A stretch of DNA of 43,238 nucleotides from CAYZIC01 sp964478335 (GCA_964478335.1 CAYZIC010000013.1:1-43238), one strand, 5' to 3'; numbered from the stretch's first letter, positions 17,931-25,147 are shown. Notes: generated from the sequence alone by a model not told the origin. Translations and numbers: made by a program.

Positions 17931-18572
17931 CTAGCTGCGGAGGTCTACGATGGCTTGGGCCATGTCTGCTTGCTTAAAGAGGTAGCTGCCGGCGACGAGT
18001 TGGTTGGCGCCTGCTGCAATGGCTTGGCGGCCGGTTTCGCCATTGATGCCGCCGTCGACCATGATGTCGATGGTGGGGGCTGCTTGGCGGATTTGGGTGA
18101 TTTTGGGGAGGACGTCAGCAATGAATGATTGGCCGCCGTATCCAGGGAAAACGGTCATGCAGAGGACTTCGTCAATGCAATCGAGGTAGGGGAGGATTGC
18201 TTCTGCGGGGGTGTCTGGATTGAGGGCAAGGCCTACGCGCACGCCGCGGTCGTGGATCATTTGCGCAAGGGCGCGTACGTCGGGGTTGACCTCGATGTGA
18301 AATTGGATGGTGGTGGAGCCTTGGTCGATGAATTTGGGAGCGAAAAAGGCTGGATCGGTCACCATGAGGTGGGTGTTGATGGGGTAGCCCTCGGGGAGGT
18401 ATTTCTTGGCCATGGCGCAGGTGTCTGGGCCGAAGCTGAGGTTGGGGACGAAGTGGCCGTCCATGATATCGAGGTGGAGGGCATCGGCACCCGAGGTGAC
18501 GACGCGGGTGCAGGCGTCGGCAAGGTAACCATTGTTAGCGGCGAGGAGGGAGGGGAGGATTTGGATCTGCAT
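17931..18572 (-). CDS. rpe: Ribulose-phosphate 3-epimerase
   Basis: Interconverts ribulose-5-phosphate and xylulose-5-phosphate in the pentose phosphate pathway. The 213-residue TIM-barrel product has the family blocks IQILPSLLAANNGYLAD, LHLDIMDGHFVPNLSFGP (metal-binding His and catalytic Asp), MTVFPGYGGQSFI and IMVDGGINGET. It reads MQIQILPSLL from ATG 18572, 10 bp after the queC stop. It is third in the queF-queC-rpe unit; the grouping with queuosine genes looks like simple co-transcription rather than a pathway link. Confidence 0.95.
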   Translation of the reverse strand: MQIQILPSLLAANNGYLADACTRVVTSGADALHLDIMDGHFVPNLSFGPDTCAMAKKYLPEGYPINTHLMVTDPAFFAPKFIDQGSTTIQFHIEVNPDVRALAQMIHDRGVRVGLALNPDTPAEAILPYLDCIDEVLCMTVFPGYGGQSFIADVLPKITQIRQAAPTIDIMVDGGINGETGRQAIAAGANQLVAGSYLFKQADMAQAIVDLRS

Positions 18573-18582
18573 GGAGGGGTCT

Positions 18583-19245
18583 CTATTTTGATGCGAGGTA
18601 TTCGGCGAGGCCTTGGCTGCGTAATTTGCAGGCGGGACATTCGCCGCAGCCGTCGCCAGGTGTGCCGTTGTAGCAGGTGAGGGTACGGGTACGGATGAAG
18701 TCGAGCTTGCCGAGTGAATCGGCCAGTGCCCAGACTTCGGCCTTGGTGAGGTGTTGGAGTGGGGCTATGATTTGGCAATCCCACGCCATGGCGAGGTTGA
18801 TTGAGTCATTCATTGATTTGACAAAGACTTCGCGGCAGTCTGGATAGCCGCTGTAGTCGGCATCGCTGACGCCGATGATCAGACGATTGATCGATTGACT
18901 CTTGGCATAGACTGCGGCCATCAGGAGAAAGAGGGCGTTGCGGCCTTCGACAAAGGTATTGGGCGCAATGGCACCGGGGGCCTTATCAATCGGGGTGGTA
19001 GTATCCATGAGGGCATTGTGGGTGAGCTCTTTGTACCAGGTGGCATCCATGATCTTATGGTCGGCGATGTGGAGCTCTTGGGCGATCTCTTGGGCGATCT
19101 CGACCTCGAGCTTGTGGCGCTGGCCATAGTCAAAGGTAATGGCGTGCACGGCATCGGCACCATAGGTGTCGATGGCTTGTAGGAGACAGGTGGTGCTGTC
19201 TTGCCCACCCGAAAAGATCACCAATACGTGTTGCTGTGCATTCAT
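18583..19245 (-). CDS. queC: 7-cyano-7-deazaguanine synthase
   Basis: Converts 7-carboxy-7-deazaguanine to preQ0 with ATP and ammonia, in the pathway to tRNA queuosine. The 220-residue product has the PP-loop SGGQDSTTC near residues 13-21 and a C-terminal zinc site of four cysteines in CYNGTPGDGCGECPAC. Its ATG overlaps the last base of the queF stop (TAATG), so the two are translationally coupled and encode consecutive enzymes. QueD and QueE are not in the window. Confidence 0.95.
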   Translation of the reverse strand: MNAQQHVLVIFSGGQDSTTCLLQAIDTYGADAVHAITFDYGQRHKLEVEIAQEIAQELHIADHKIMDATWYKELTHNALMDTTTPIDKAPGAIAPNTFVEGRNALFLLMAAVYAKSQSINRLIIGVSDADYSGYPDCREVFVKSMNDSINLAMAWDCQIIAPLQHLTKAEVWALADSLGKLDFIRTRTLTCYNGTPGDGCGECPACKLRSQGLAEYLASK

Positions 19246-20321
19246 TAGCGATTATCCACTCGCTCGAGATTGATGTCGTGCATGACTAGGCGCTTGCGGG
19301 CGATTTCCTCAAAGGGGGTGCTCGGGCGGCCGTAGTTGCAATAGGGGTCGATTGAAATCCCACCACGGGGCAAGAATTTGCCGGTGATCTCGATGTAGCG
19401 CGGGCTCATGAGCTTGATGAGGTCTTTCATAATCAGATTGACGCAGTCTTCATGAAATGCCCCATGGTTGCGGAACCCAAATAGGTAAAGCTTGAGCGAT
19501 TTGCTCTCGACCATCAATTTGTCTGGGATATACGAGATGTAGATCGTGGCAAAGTCTGGCTGGCCGGTGATTGGGCAGAGGCTGGTGAATTCTGGACAGT
19601 TAAACTTGACCCAATAGTCATTGTCTTGGTGCTTATTGATAAAGGTCTCAAGACGCGCTGGCGAATAGGTATCAGAGTAGACCGTCTGCTTGGCACCCAA
19701 GAGGGTGAGGTTTTCGGCACCTTTGGGTGCTGGGGGCGGCTCGGGTGTCATCAATGCCTCTCGGTCGGCTTGTCGTGATTGCTGCGTGACCTTAATTGCG
19801 GTTGGGTCGGGTGCTAAGCCTTGATGAATCGGCATCAACGGCAATACGGGGCTTGTGTCGCGATTGTCGCGGTAGTCTCCACGATCATTGCGGCGATTAC
19901 GGTCATTGCGGTCATTGCGGTCATTGCGACGATTGCGATTGCGGCGATCATTGTAGCGGTCTCCACGATCGGTGCGATCGTGGCGGTCACCACGGTCGTT
20001 GCGTGGCTGGCGGTTGTCCTCAGCAGGCGCTGGGGCTGCCTCTTGCTGAGGAGCAGGTGCCGTCGCAACCTTAGCCTCGGGAGCTGGTGCAGGCTTGACA
20101 TCGGCCTCGGGGGCTGGGGTCGGCTTGACCTCGACTACGGGGGATTGCGCAGGTTGAGCAATCGCCACAGAAGCCGGTGCGGCTATTGCTGGGGCTGGAG
20201 TGGTTTCTGCGGCGGCTTTTTTGGTAGAGGTTCTGGGGGCACGAGGCTTTTTAGCGGGTGCTTTGGCGACGCGGGTGACGCGTTTGGTGGGTTTCTTTTC
20301 CACGGGAGATTCTTCGGCCAT
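19245..20321 (-). CDS. queF: PreQ0 reductase QueF with long disordered N-terminus
   Basis: NADPH-dependent reduction of preQ0 to preQ1. The QueF domain spans about 201-358. The thioimide-forming Cys is near 249 in EFTSLCPITGQPDF, with the partner Asp seven residues on (256). FGFRNHGAFHEDCVN supplies the His/Glu substrate-binding residues, as in short single-domain (YkvM-type) QueF. Residues 1-200 are extra: 1-100 Lys/Ala/Pro-rich, then about 101-155 nearly all Asp, Arg, Asn and Gly (repeats such as NRRNDRNDRNDR), then a Pro-rich linker. QueF of this type is normally about 150 residues. The extension is read in frame from ATG 20321 with a matched promoter 35 bp upstream, so it is probably translated. 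RNA binding is a guess from composition. Confidence 0.92.
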   Translation of the reverse strand: MAEESPVEKKPTKRVTRVAKAPAKKPRAPRTSTKKAAAETTPAPAIAAPASVAIAQPAQSPVVEVKPTPAPEADVKPAPAPEAKVATAPAPQQEAAPAPAEDNRQPRNDRGDRHDRTDRGDRYNDRRNRNRRNDRNDRNDRNRRNDRGDYRDNRDTSPVLPLMPIHQGLAPDPTAIKVTQQSRQADREALMTPEPPPAPKGAENLTLLGAKQTVYSDTYSPARLETFINKHQDNDYWVKFNCPEFTSLCPITGQPDFATIYISYIPDKLMVESKSLKLYLFGFRNHGAFHEDCVNLIMKDLIKLMSPRYIEITGKFLPRGGISIDPYCNYGRPSTPFEEIARKRLVMHDINLERVDNR

Positions 20322-20355
20322 AGGGATTCCTTATAAGTCCTTAAAAACGCCCCCT

Positions 20356-20384
20356 AGTATACGACAAATGGCGCTAAAAGTCAA
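20356..20384 (-). promoter_or_regulatory. Promoter of queF-queC-rpe
   Basis: On the minus strand, TTGACT (20384-20379) and TATACT (20361-20356) are 17 bp apart. The predicted leader is about 30 nt, too short for a preQ1 riboswitch. Confidence 0.8.
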
Positions 20385-20473
20385 TAGCGCACTGAGATTA
20401 TTTAGCGTCGCACTCTGTGTGCTCGACTCAACAGGGTGCGACGCCTCCCAAATTTTTAATCTCCTCTCCCAAC

Positions 20474-20504
20474 AAAAAAGCCCTGCTGGAGGGCAGGGCT
20501 TTTT
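20474..20504 (-). terminator. Terminator after guaA (possibly bidirectional)
   Basis: AAAAAAGCCCTGC and GCAGGGCTTTTT form a 12-13 bp stem. Read on the minus strand it lies 23 bp past the guaA stop and ends in a T-run. Confidence 0.9.
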
Positions 20505-20527
20505 GATTTGGATCACGCAGTTGCGGC

Positions 20528-21799
20528 TTATTCCCATTCGATGGTTGATGGCGGCTTGCTGGTGATGTCGTAGACGATGCGGTTGACGTCGGCGACGTTG
20601 TCGGTGATTGCTGCGGAGACTTCTGCGAGGAAGCTAAAGGGCAATTCGACAAACTTGGCGGTCATGAAGTCTGTGGTCTTGACCGCGCGCAAGGCAACGG
20701 TGTAACCATAGGTGCGTGCATCGTCCTTGACACCGACAGAACGCAATCCCGTGAGGACGGCGAAGAATTGGTTGGCGTCTTTTTCGTAGCCGCTCTTGGC
20801 CATTGCGTCACGGAAGATCGCATCGGCATCGCGAAGGGTGTCGAGCTTGTCCTTGGTGAGCTCGCCTAGGCAGCGAACGGCAAGACCTGGGCCAGGGAAA
20901 GGTTGGCGTTGGACCATGTATTCTGGGAGGCCGAGAGCAGAGCCGACGCGGCGGACTTCATCCTTAAAGAGGTACTTGAGTGGCTCAATGATACCCTTGA
21001 AGTCGATGCGTTCGGGGAGGCCGCCGACGTTGTGGTGGGATTTAACAGCTTTGCCGCCGTCCCAGCCGCTTTCGATGATATCTGGATAGATGGTGCCTTG
21101 GACGAAGTAGTCGAGCTGGCCGAGTTTGCGGGCTTCTTCTTCGAAGATACGGATGAATTCTTCGCCGATGATTTTGCGCTTGGTTTCGGGCTCGGTGACG
21201 CCTTTGAGCTTGTCGAGGTAGCGTTGCTCAGCATCGACAGCGATGAGGTTGACACCGAGTTGGTCGCGAAAGATGGTGGAGACTTGCTTGGGCTCATCCT
21301 TACGCATAAAGCCGTGGTCGACAAAGACGCAGGTGAGCTGCGGGCCGAGGGCCTTGTGGAGGAGGGCTGCGCAGACGGATGAGTCGACACCACCAGAGAG
21401 GGCGAGGAGGGCGTGCTTGTCGCCGACTTGTTCGCGGATCTGAGCGATGGATTCATTGATGAAGCATTCGGTTGTCCAGTCTTGCTTGAGGCCGGCTTGG
21501 GCGACGAGGGCGGTGGTCAGGGCGTCTTGGGTGCAGGGGTTTTCTGCCAAGTCCACAATCGGTAGATTGAGGGATGCGATGTCGGCGGTTGCTTCAAGGC
21601 CGAGGGTTCTTTCGCCGCAAGCTGCGCCTCTTTGGAGGACGATGGCTTTGGGGGCGAGTTTCTGGATGCGGTCGATGGTAGCGGTGTAGGGGAGCACTTC
21701 GCAATAGATATTGATTGCGCGGATTTCCTTGGCTGCCATTTGTGCGTTGATTGCGCCAAAGTCGAGAACGACGACGCATTCGTGATTCGTAGTGGTCAT
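20528..21799 (-). CDS. guaA: GMP synthase with degenerate glutaminase domain
   Basis: Aminates XMP to GMP. The C-terminal two thirds are canonical: PP-loop LSGGVDSS near 134-141, CVFVDHGFMR, then the dimerisation domain with RQPFPGPGLAVRCLG and the terminal IEWE. The N-terminal glutaminase domain is shortened from about 190-200 residues to about 110. It keeps the opening VVVLDFGAINAQ...IYCEVLPYTAT, but the GICYG nucleophile motif and the HxE pair cannot be found; the corresponding place reads NLPIVDLAENPC. Total length is 423, against about 510-525 usual. The start is set by AGGAGG (21813-21808), 8 nt before ATG 21799. It may use free ammonia or a separate amidotransferase subunit (inference). 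No frameshift is needed to read the gene. Confidence 0.92.
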   Translation of the reverse strand: MTTTNHECVVVLDFGAINAQMAAKEIRAINIYCEVLPYTATIDRIQKLAPKAIVLQRGAACGERTLGLEATADIASLNLPIVDLAENPCTQDALTTALVAQAGLKQDWTTECFINESIAQIREQVGDKHALLALSGGVDSSVCAALLHKALGPQLTCVFVDHGFMRKDEPKQVSTIFRDQLGVNLIAVDAEQRYLDKLKGVTEPETKRKIIGEEFIRIFEEEARKLGQLDYFVQGTIYPDIIESGWDGGKAVKSHHNVGGLPERIDFKGIIEPLKYLFKDEVRRVGSALGLPEYMVQRQPFPGPGLAVRCLGELTKDKLDTLRDADAIFRDAMAKSGYEKDANQFFAVLTGLRSVGVKDDARTYGYTVALRAVKTTDFMTAKFVELPFSFLAEVSAAITDNVADVNRIVYDITSKPPSTIEWE

Positions 21800-21839
21800 A
21801 GTAAAAACCTCCTGATAGGATTTCCAATAAAGGCCACTT

Positions 21840-21868
21840 AGTATAGCGTATTGCGCTTGGGATTGAAA
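21840..21868 (-). promoter_or_regulatory. Possible promoter of guaA
   Basis: On the minus strand, TATACT (21845-21840) is a good -10 box. The hexamer 17 bp upstream (TTTCAA, 21868-21863) is a poor -35. It lies 41 bp before the guaA ATG. Confidence 0.45.
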
Positions 21869-22076
21869 GCGAAAAATGCATAAATGTGGCAAAAAAATGC
21901 ATGAAGGGGCTATTTTGTAGGATTCTGGGGTCTCTATGAGGTATAATGGGGTGTCTTTGACGTGTGTGAGGGGATTGCTGGTGGGGTGGGGAGAGTGATT
22001 TAGAGGGTCTATCTTTGATAAGTAATTGATTTATTGTCTTAGAGCGAGGGAAATGGTAGATTTTTCACTTTCCTAG

Positions 22077-22105
22077 TTGACAGATTGGGAGTGATTTGCT
22101 ATATT
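22077..22105 (+). promoter_or_regulatory. Promoter of the tRNA cluster
   Basis: A consensus TTGACA (22077-22082) and TATATT (22100-22105) are 17 bp apart with a TG one base before the -10. It sits 21 bp before the tRNA-Met 5' end. Confidence 0.88.
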
Positions 22106-22126
22106 GCTACTCGTTTTCAACTACTT

Positions 22127-22202
22127 GGCGGGTTAGCTCAGTTGGTAGAGCATCGGAATCATAATCCGAGTGTCGTGGGATCGTGCCCCTCACCCGCTAC
22201 CA
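22127..22202 (+). tRNA. tRNA-Met (CAT), elongator type
   Basis: A 76-nt cloverleaf with encoded CCA. The acceptor is GGCGGGT/ACCCGCT (G1-U72 wobble), the D arm GCTC/GAGC, and the anticodon arm TCGGA-ATCATAA-TCCGA gives CAT. It lacks initiator features (no 1-72 mismatch, no three G-C pairs in the anticodon stem). A tRNA-Ile2 whose C34 is modified to lysidine cannot be excluded. The T-arm is odd: GTGGG-ATCGTGC-CCCTC has A at 54 and T at 58, where T54 and A58 are nearly invariant. Confidence 0.85.
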
Positions 22203-22224
22203 TTTTTTGAAAGCACTTGATCAC

Positions 22225-22399
22225 TCCCGAATGGCGCAGCGGTANNNNNNNNNNNNNNNNNNNNNNNNNNNNNNNNNNNNNNNNNNNNNNNNNNNNNNNN
22301 NNNNNNNNNNNNNNNNNNNNNNNNNNNNNNNNNNNNNNNNNNNNGCGCAGTTGACTGTTAATCAATTGGTCGCTGGTTCGAATCCAGCTTCGGGAGCCA
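22225..22399 (+). tRNA. tRNA-Asn (GTT), interrupted by assembly gap
   Basis: The first 20 nt (TCCCGAATGGCGCAGCGGTA, 22225-22244) and the remainder from GCGCAGTTGACTG to the CCA (22345-22399) join exactly into the same tRNA as 22469-22543. The anticodon loop is CTGTTAA. The 100 N between them are a scaffold gap, so these could be the ends of two different tandem copies. Confidence 0.75.
22245..22344. other. Assembly gap, 100 N
   Basis: Exactly 100 N, the conventional placeholder for a gap of unknown length, lying inside a tRNA that is duplicated 70 bp downstream. A collapsed tandem tRNA-Asn array is the likely cause. Confidence 0.97.
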
Positions 22400-22409
22400 T
22401 TTTAAAACT

Positions 22410-22435
22410 GCTGTAAGTTCGCTTACGGCTTTTTT
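22410..22435 (+). terminator. Terminator-like hairpin after first tRNA-Asn
   Basis: GCTGTAAG-TTCG-CTTACGGC followed by TTTTTT, 10 nt past the tRNA CCA. Confidence 0.85.
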
Positions 22436-22468
22436 ATTCAAATGGAGCAAGGTCAAGATTTGGTTGAT

Positions 22469-22543
22469 TCCCGAATGGCGCAGCGGTAGCGCAGTTGACT
22501 GTTAATCAATTGGTCGCTGGTTCGAATCCAGCTTCGGGAGCCA
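22469..22543 (+). tRNA. tRNA-Asn (GTT)
   Basis: A complete 75-nt cloverleaf. The acceptor TCCCGAA pairs fully with TTCGGGA. The anticodon arm GTTGA-CTGTTAA-TCAAT gives GTT; the T-arm GCTGG-TTCGAAT-CCAGC is regular. G73 and encoded CCA. Queuosine would be placed at G34 of this tRNA, so it is a substrate of the pathway that includes the nearby queF and queC. Confidence 0.95.
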
Positions 22544-22562
22544 CTTTTAATCAGTAAGAGAG

Positions 22563-22590
22563 GTCGTTACCTGGTGGTAGCGGCTTTTTT
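22563..22590 (+). terminator. Terminator after second tRNA-Asn
   Basis: GTCGTTACC-TGGT-GGTAGCGGC with G-U pairs, followed by TTTTTT. Confidence 0.85.
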
Positions 22591-22730
22591 GTGCCCTGGT
22601 GATGGCATTTGTGGTGAGAGGGGGGGGCTAAATTGGTGGGTTTGTTAGGATGGGGTAGGGTGAAAGCGGCGAAAAGGGGTGCTTCTACTCAATAAGGGGC
22701 AAATAGTTGCTCGATTGGGCATTTTTTCTA

Positions 22731-22760
22731 TTGACCCTGTGCCTTTATATATGGTATATT
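22731..22760 (+). promoter_or_regulatory. Promoter of the leuA operon
   Basis: TTGACC (22731-22736) and TATATT (22755-22760) are 18 bp apart. The expected start point, around 22767, is only a few bases before the leader-peptide ATG at 22770. Confidence 0.75.
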
Positions 22761-22769
22761 ACACGCGTT

Positions 22770-22853
22770 ATGAAAACCTGTGCACAACGATTGTTTACGC
22801 GACTTACGAGTCTGTTGCTATTGAGCAACAGGGCGTGGGTTTGTGCTCGTTGA
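22770..22853 (+). CDS. leuL: Leucine-rich leader peptide of the leu attenuator
   Basis: A 27-codon ORF between the promoter and the terminator upstream of leuA. It encodes MKTCAQRLFTRL, then TSLLLL with four consecutive leucine codons (CTG TTG CTA TTG, 22812-22823, residues 15-18), and ends WVCAR before TGA. Six of 27 residues are leucine. It is too short and biased for an enzyme and fits a ribosome-stalling leader that senses charged tRNA-Leu. No Shine-Dalgarno is possible if transcription starts near 22767, so it may be leaderless. The symbol is by analogy with enterobacterial leu leaders. Confidence 0.82.
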   Translation: MKTCAQRLFTRLTSLLLLSNRAWVCAR

Positions 22854-22918
22854 TTAGTCATACACAGTAGCAATAGCCTCCGCCGGGATTCGGATAGTCC
22901 GATAAGCGGGGGCTTTTT
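22774..22918 (+). promoter_or_regulatory. Transcription attenuator controlling leuA
   Basis: The terminator is GCCTCCGC (22876-22883) with GCGGGGGC and TTTTT (ending 22918); an inner TCGGA-TAG-TCCGA hairpin fills the loop. A competing antiterminator is possible between GGCGTGGG (22832-22839, inside the leader ORF) and CCTCCGCC (22877-22884), seven of eight paired including one wobble. An early segment AAACCT (22774-22779) can pair with GGGTTT (22837-22842), which would block the antiterminator. The leucine codons GCTATTG (22817-22823) can also pair with CAATAGC (22871-22877). These alternatives fit classic amino-acid attenuation; folding energies were not computed. Confidence 0.78.
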
Positions 22919-22970
22919 GTTGTCTATCTGAATGTGGCCGAGGCGCCAGATAAGAAAGAAGGAATACTCC

Positions 22971-24545
22971 ATGAGAAAGATCTCTATTTTTGATACGACC
23001 CTGCGTGACGGCGAGCAATCACCCGGTTGCTCCATGAAGCTGCATGATAAGCTCCTCGTTGCCTCGCAGTTGGAAATGCTCAAAGTCGACGTCATTGAGG
23101 CGGGCTTTGCCATTGCCTCACCTGGTGACTTTGAGGCCGTGCAGGCGATCGCTAACCACGTCAAAACCAGCACGGTTGCTAGCTTGGCCCGTGCACTCAA
23201 GGGCGATATCGATCAAGCTTGGGCTGCTGTCAAGGGCGCTGTTCGTCCGCGTATCCACACCTTTTTGGCGACTTCGCCAGTGCATATGCAGTACAAGCTG
23301 CGCATGAATCCTGAGGATGTCCTCGATCAAGCTACTGCGATGGTGCGCTATGCGCGCTCCATTTGCCCAGAGGTGCAGTTCTCATTGGAGGATTACACCC
23401 GCACCGAAGAAGACTTTAGCTACCGCGTCATCGAGGCTGTCATCAAGGCCGGTGCGACGATCATCAACCTCCCTGACACTGTCGGCTATGCGATCCCCGA
23501 AGAATTCGCAGCGCGCATTGCAGGCGTGATGAACCACGTCCCCAATGTCACCGACGCTGTGATCGCAGTGCACTGCCACAACGATTTAGGCTTGGGCGTG
23601 GCTAATACCCTTGCTGCATTGCGCGCTGGTGCAGGCCAAGCTGAATGTACCATCAACGGCATCGGCGAACGCGCCGGTAATGCCGCATTGGAAGAGATCG
23701 TGATGGCGATCAAGACGCGCCAGGATTTCTTTGATGGTCTCGAGGTTGGCATTGACAATACCCGTCTGACCTCCGCCAGCCGGTGCGTCTGCGCCGTGAC
23801 TGGTAGCAAGGTCCAGGCCAACAAGGCCATCGTCGGCCAGAATGCCTTTGCTCACGAATCGGGCATCCACCAACATGGTATGCTTGCCAATGCTCAAACC
23901 TACGAAATCATGACCCCCGAATCGGTCGGCTTGACTCAGTCGCAAATGGTCTTGGGCAAGCACTCGGGCAAACACGCCCTCCAAGCTCGCCTTACCGATC
24001 TGGGGATCACCTTGGATGAAACCAAGCTCAAGGAGCTCTTTGGTCGATTCAAAGATTTGGCTGACCGCAAAAAGGTCGTCACAGATGCAGACTTGGAAGC
24101 CCTCGCTCGTGGCCTAGAGACGCGCCCTGAAAATCAACGTGTCGCCTTTGATCGCTTTGTGGTGACCACAGGCAATACCTTGACCAATATGGCCACCGTG
24201 CGAATCCTCGTCGAAGGCCGCCCCATCGAATCTGTCGCCATGGCAGATGGTGGCCCGATTGAGGCATCCTTTGCCGCAATCAATAGCGCACTTAACCTGC
24301 GCGTCACCCTCGAAAACTTCGCCGTGTCAGCTGTCACTGGTGAAGCCGATGCCCAAGGTGAAGCCAACGTGCGCATTCGCCACAATGGCAAGGTCTATCC
24401 AGGTCGTGGCGTAGCAATGGACGTGATTGAAGCATCCATCCGCGCTTACATCCACGCCATCAATGGCCTCTTGGATGAAGAGCAGCGCCAAGTCAATGCT
24501 GCAGCGGTCTTGACCGCCACCCAGCAAGGCATCTCACTGGTTTAA
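22971..24545 (+). CDS. leuA: 2-isopropylmalate synthase
   Basis: Condenses acetyl-CoA with 2-oxoisovalerate, the first committed step of leucine synthesis. The 524-residue product starts MRKISIFDTTLRDGEQSPG, the HMGL-like catalytic signature with the metal-binding Asp. VHCHNDLGLGVANTLAA supplies the metal His pair, and HESGIHQHGML and LGKHSGKHAL are further family blocks. Residues about 385-510 form the C-terminal allosteric LeuA dimer domain that binds leucine. I chose ATG 22971 because the family consensus begins there and AAGGAA precedes it; the upstream in-frame codons lie in the attenuator tail. Control is therefore likely double: attenuation and feedback inhibition. First structural gene of the operon. 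Confidence 0.96.
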   Translation: MRKISIFDTTLRDGEQSPGCSMKLHDKLLVASQLEMLKVDVIEAGFAIASPGDFEAVQAIANHVKTSTVASLARALKGDIDQAWAAVKGAVRPRIHTFLATSPVHMQYKLRMNPEDVLDQATAMVRYARSICPEVQFSLEDYTRTEEDFSYRVIEAVIKAGATIINLPDTVGYAIPEEFAARIAGVMNHVPNVTDAVIAVHCHNDLGLGVANTLAALRAGAGQAECTINGIGERAGNAALEEIVMAIKTRQDFFDGLEVGIDNTRLTSASRCVCAVTGSKVQANKAIVGQNAFAHESGIHQHGMLANAQTYEIMTPESVGLTQSQMVLGKHSGKHALQARLTDLGITLDETKLKELFGRFKDLADRKKVVTDADLEALARGLETRPENQRVAFDRFVVTTGNTLTNMATVRILVEGRPIESVAMADGGPIEASFAAINSALNLRVTLENFAVSAVTGEADAQGEANVRIRHNGKVYPGRGVAMDVIEASIRAYIHAINGLLDEEQRQVNAAAVLTATQQGISLV

Positions 24546-24559
24546 TTGAGAGGACAATC

Positions 24560-25144
24560 ATGCAAATCGCTCAGATCAATGTCTTGGATTACCACGCTGG
24601 GGATACCATTGTGCTCGACGGCCTCGTCTTAACAGGACGAGACCGCTTCCACAAGCATATCCACGATGGCGGCGCATTGCCCGCAGACATTGACTTGAGC
24701 CAAGCGGCCCTGTATCATTGCGGCCCTGTGATCATCCCTGCGCCAGTCGATGCGGCTCATCCCGCTGGCTGGCACATCGTCGCAGCGGGCCCCACCACAT
24801 CCTCTCGCGAAGAACCCTACGAAGCCGATCTCATTGCCAGCTCTGGGCTACGGATTATCATTGGCAAAGGTGGTATGGGTGCCCAAACCCTCGCCGCTTG
24901 TAAAGCCCATGGCTGTATCTATGTCCAAGCTGTCGGTGGCGCTGCCGCCCAGATCGCCAGTACCGTCCAAGCCGTCGAACGCGTCGACTTCCTCGATGAA
25001 TTTGGCCCAGCAGAGGCTATGTGGCATTTGCGCGTCAAGCAATTCACGGGTATCGTGGGTATGGATGCCTACGGCCAATCGATCTATCAGCAGGTTCAGG
25101 ACGCATCCTGCCAACAACTCAACCGCCTCTTAGCCAAGGTCTAA
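24560..25144 (+). CDS. Class I fumarate hydratase beta subunit / C-terminal domain
   Basis: A 194-residue protein matching the C-terminal (beta) domain of iron-sulfur class I fumarases and tartrate dehydratases. Signatures are GDTIVLDGLVLTGRDRFHKH, the YHCGPVI block, AGPTTSSREEPYE and the IIGKGGMG loop. In two-subunit enzymes the alpha chain carries the [4Fe-4S] cluster and is normally encoded next to beta. No alpha subunit is present in this window. The gene begins 14 bp after leuA and ends 3 bp before the parvulin gene. Which hydroxy acid it handles (malate, tartrate, citramalate/mesaconate) cannot be told from sequence; the leuA neighbour does not decide it. Confidence 0.88.
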   Translation: MQIAQINVLDYHAGDTIVLDGLVLTGRDRFHKHIHDGGALPADIDLSQAALYHCGPVIIPAPVDAAHPAGWHIVAAGPTTSSREEPYEADLIASSGLRIIIGKGGMGAQTLAACKAHGCIYVQAVGGAAAQIASTVQAVERVDFLDEFGPAEAMWHLRVKQFTGIVGMDAYGQSIYQQVQDASCQQLNRLLAKV

Positions 25145-25147
25145 TTT

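Noticed and set aside
20322..20360. preQ1 riboswitch upstream of queF
   Set aside because: The predicted leader is about 30 nt and shows no aptamer-like hairpin with an A-rich tail.
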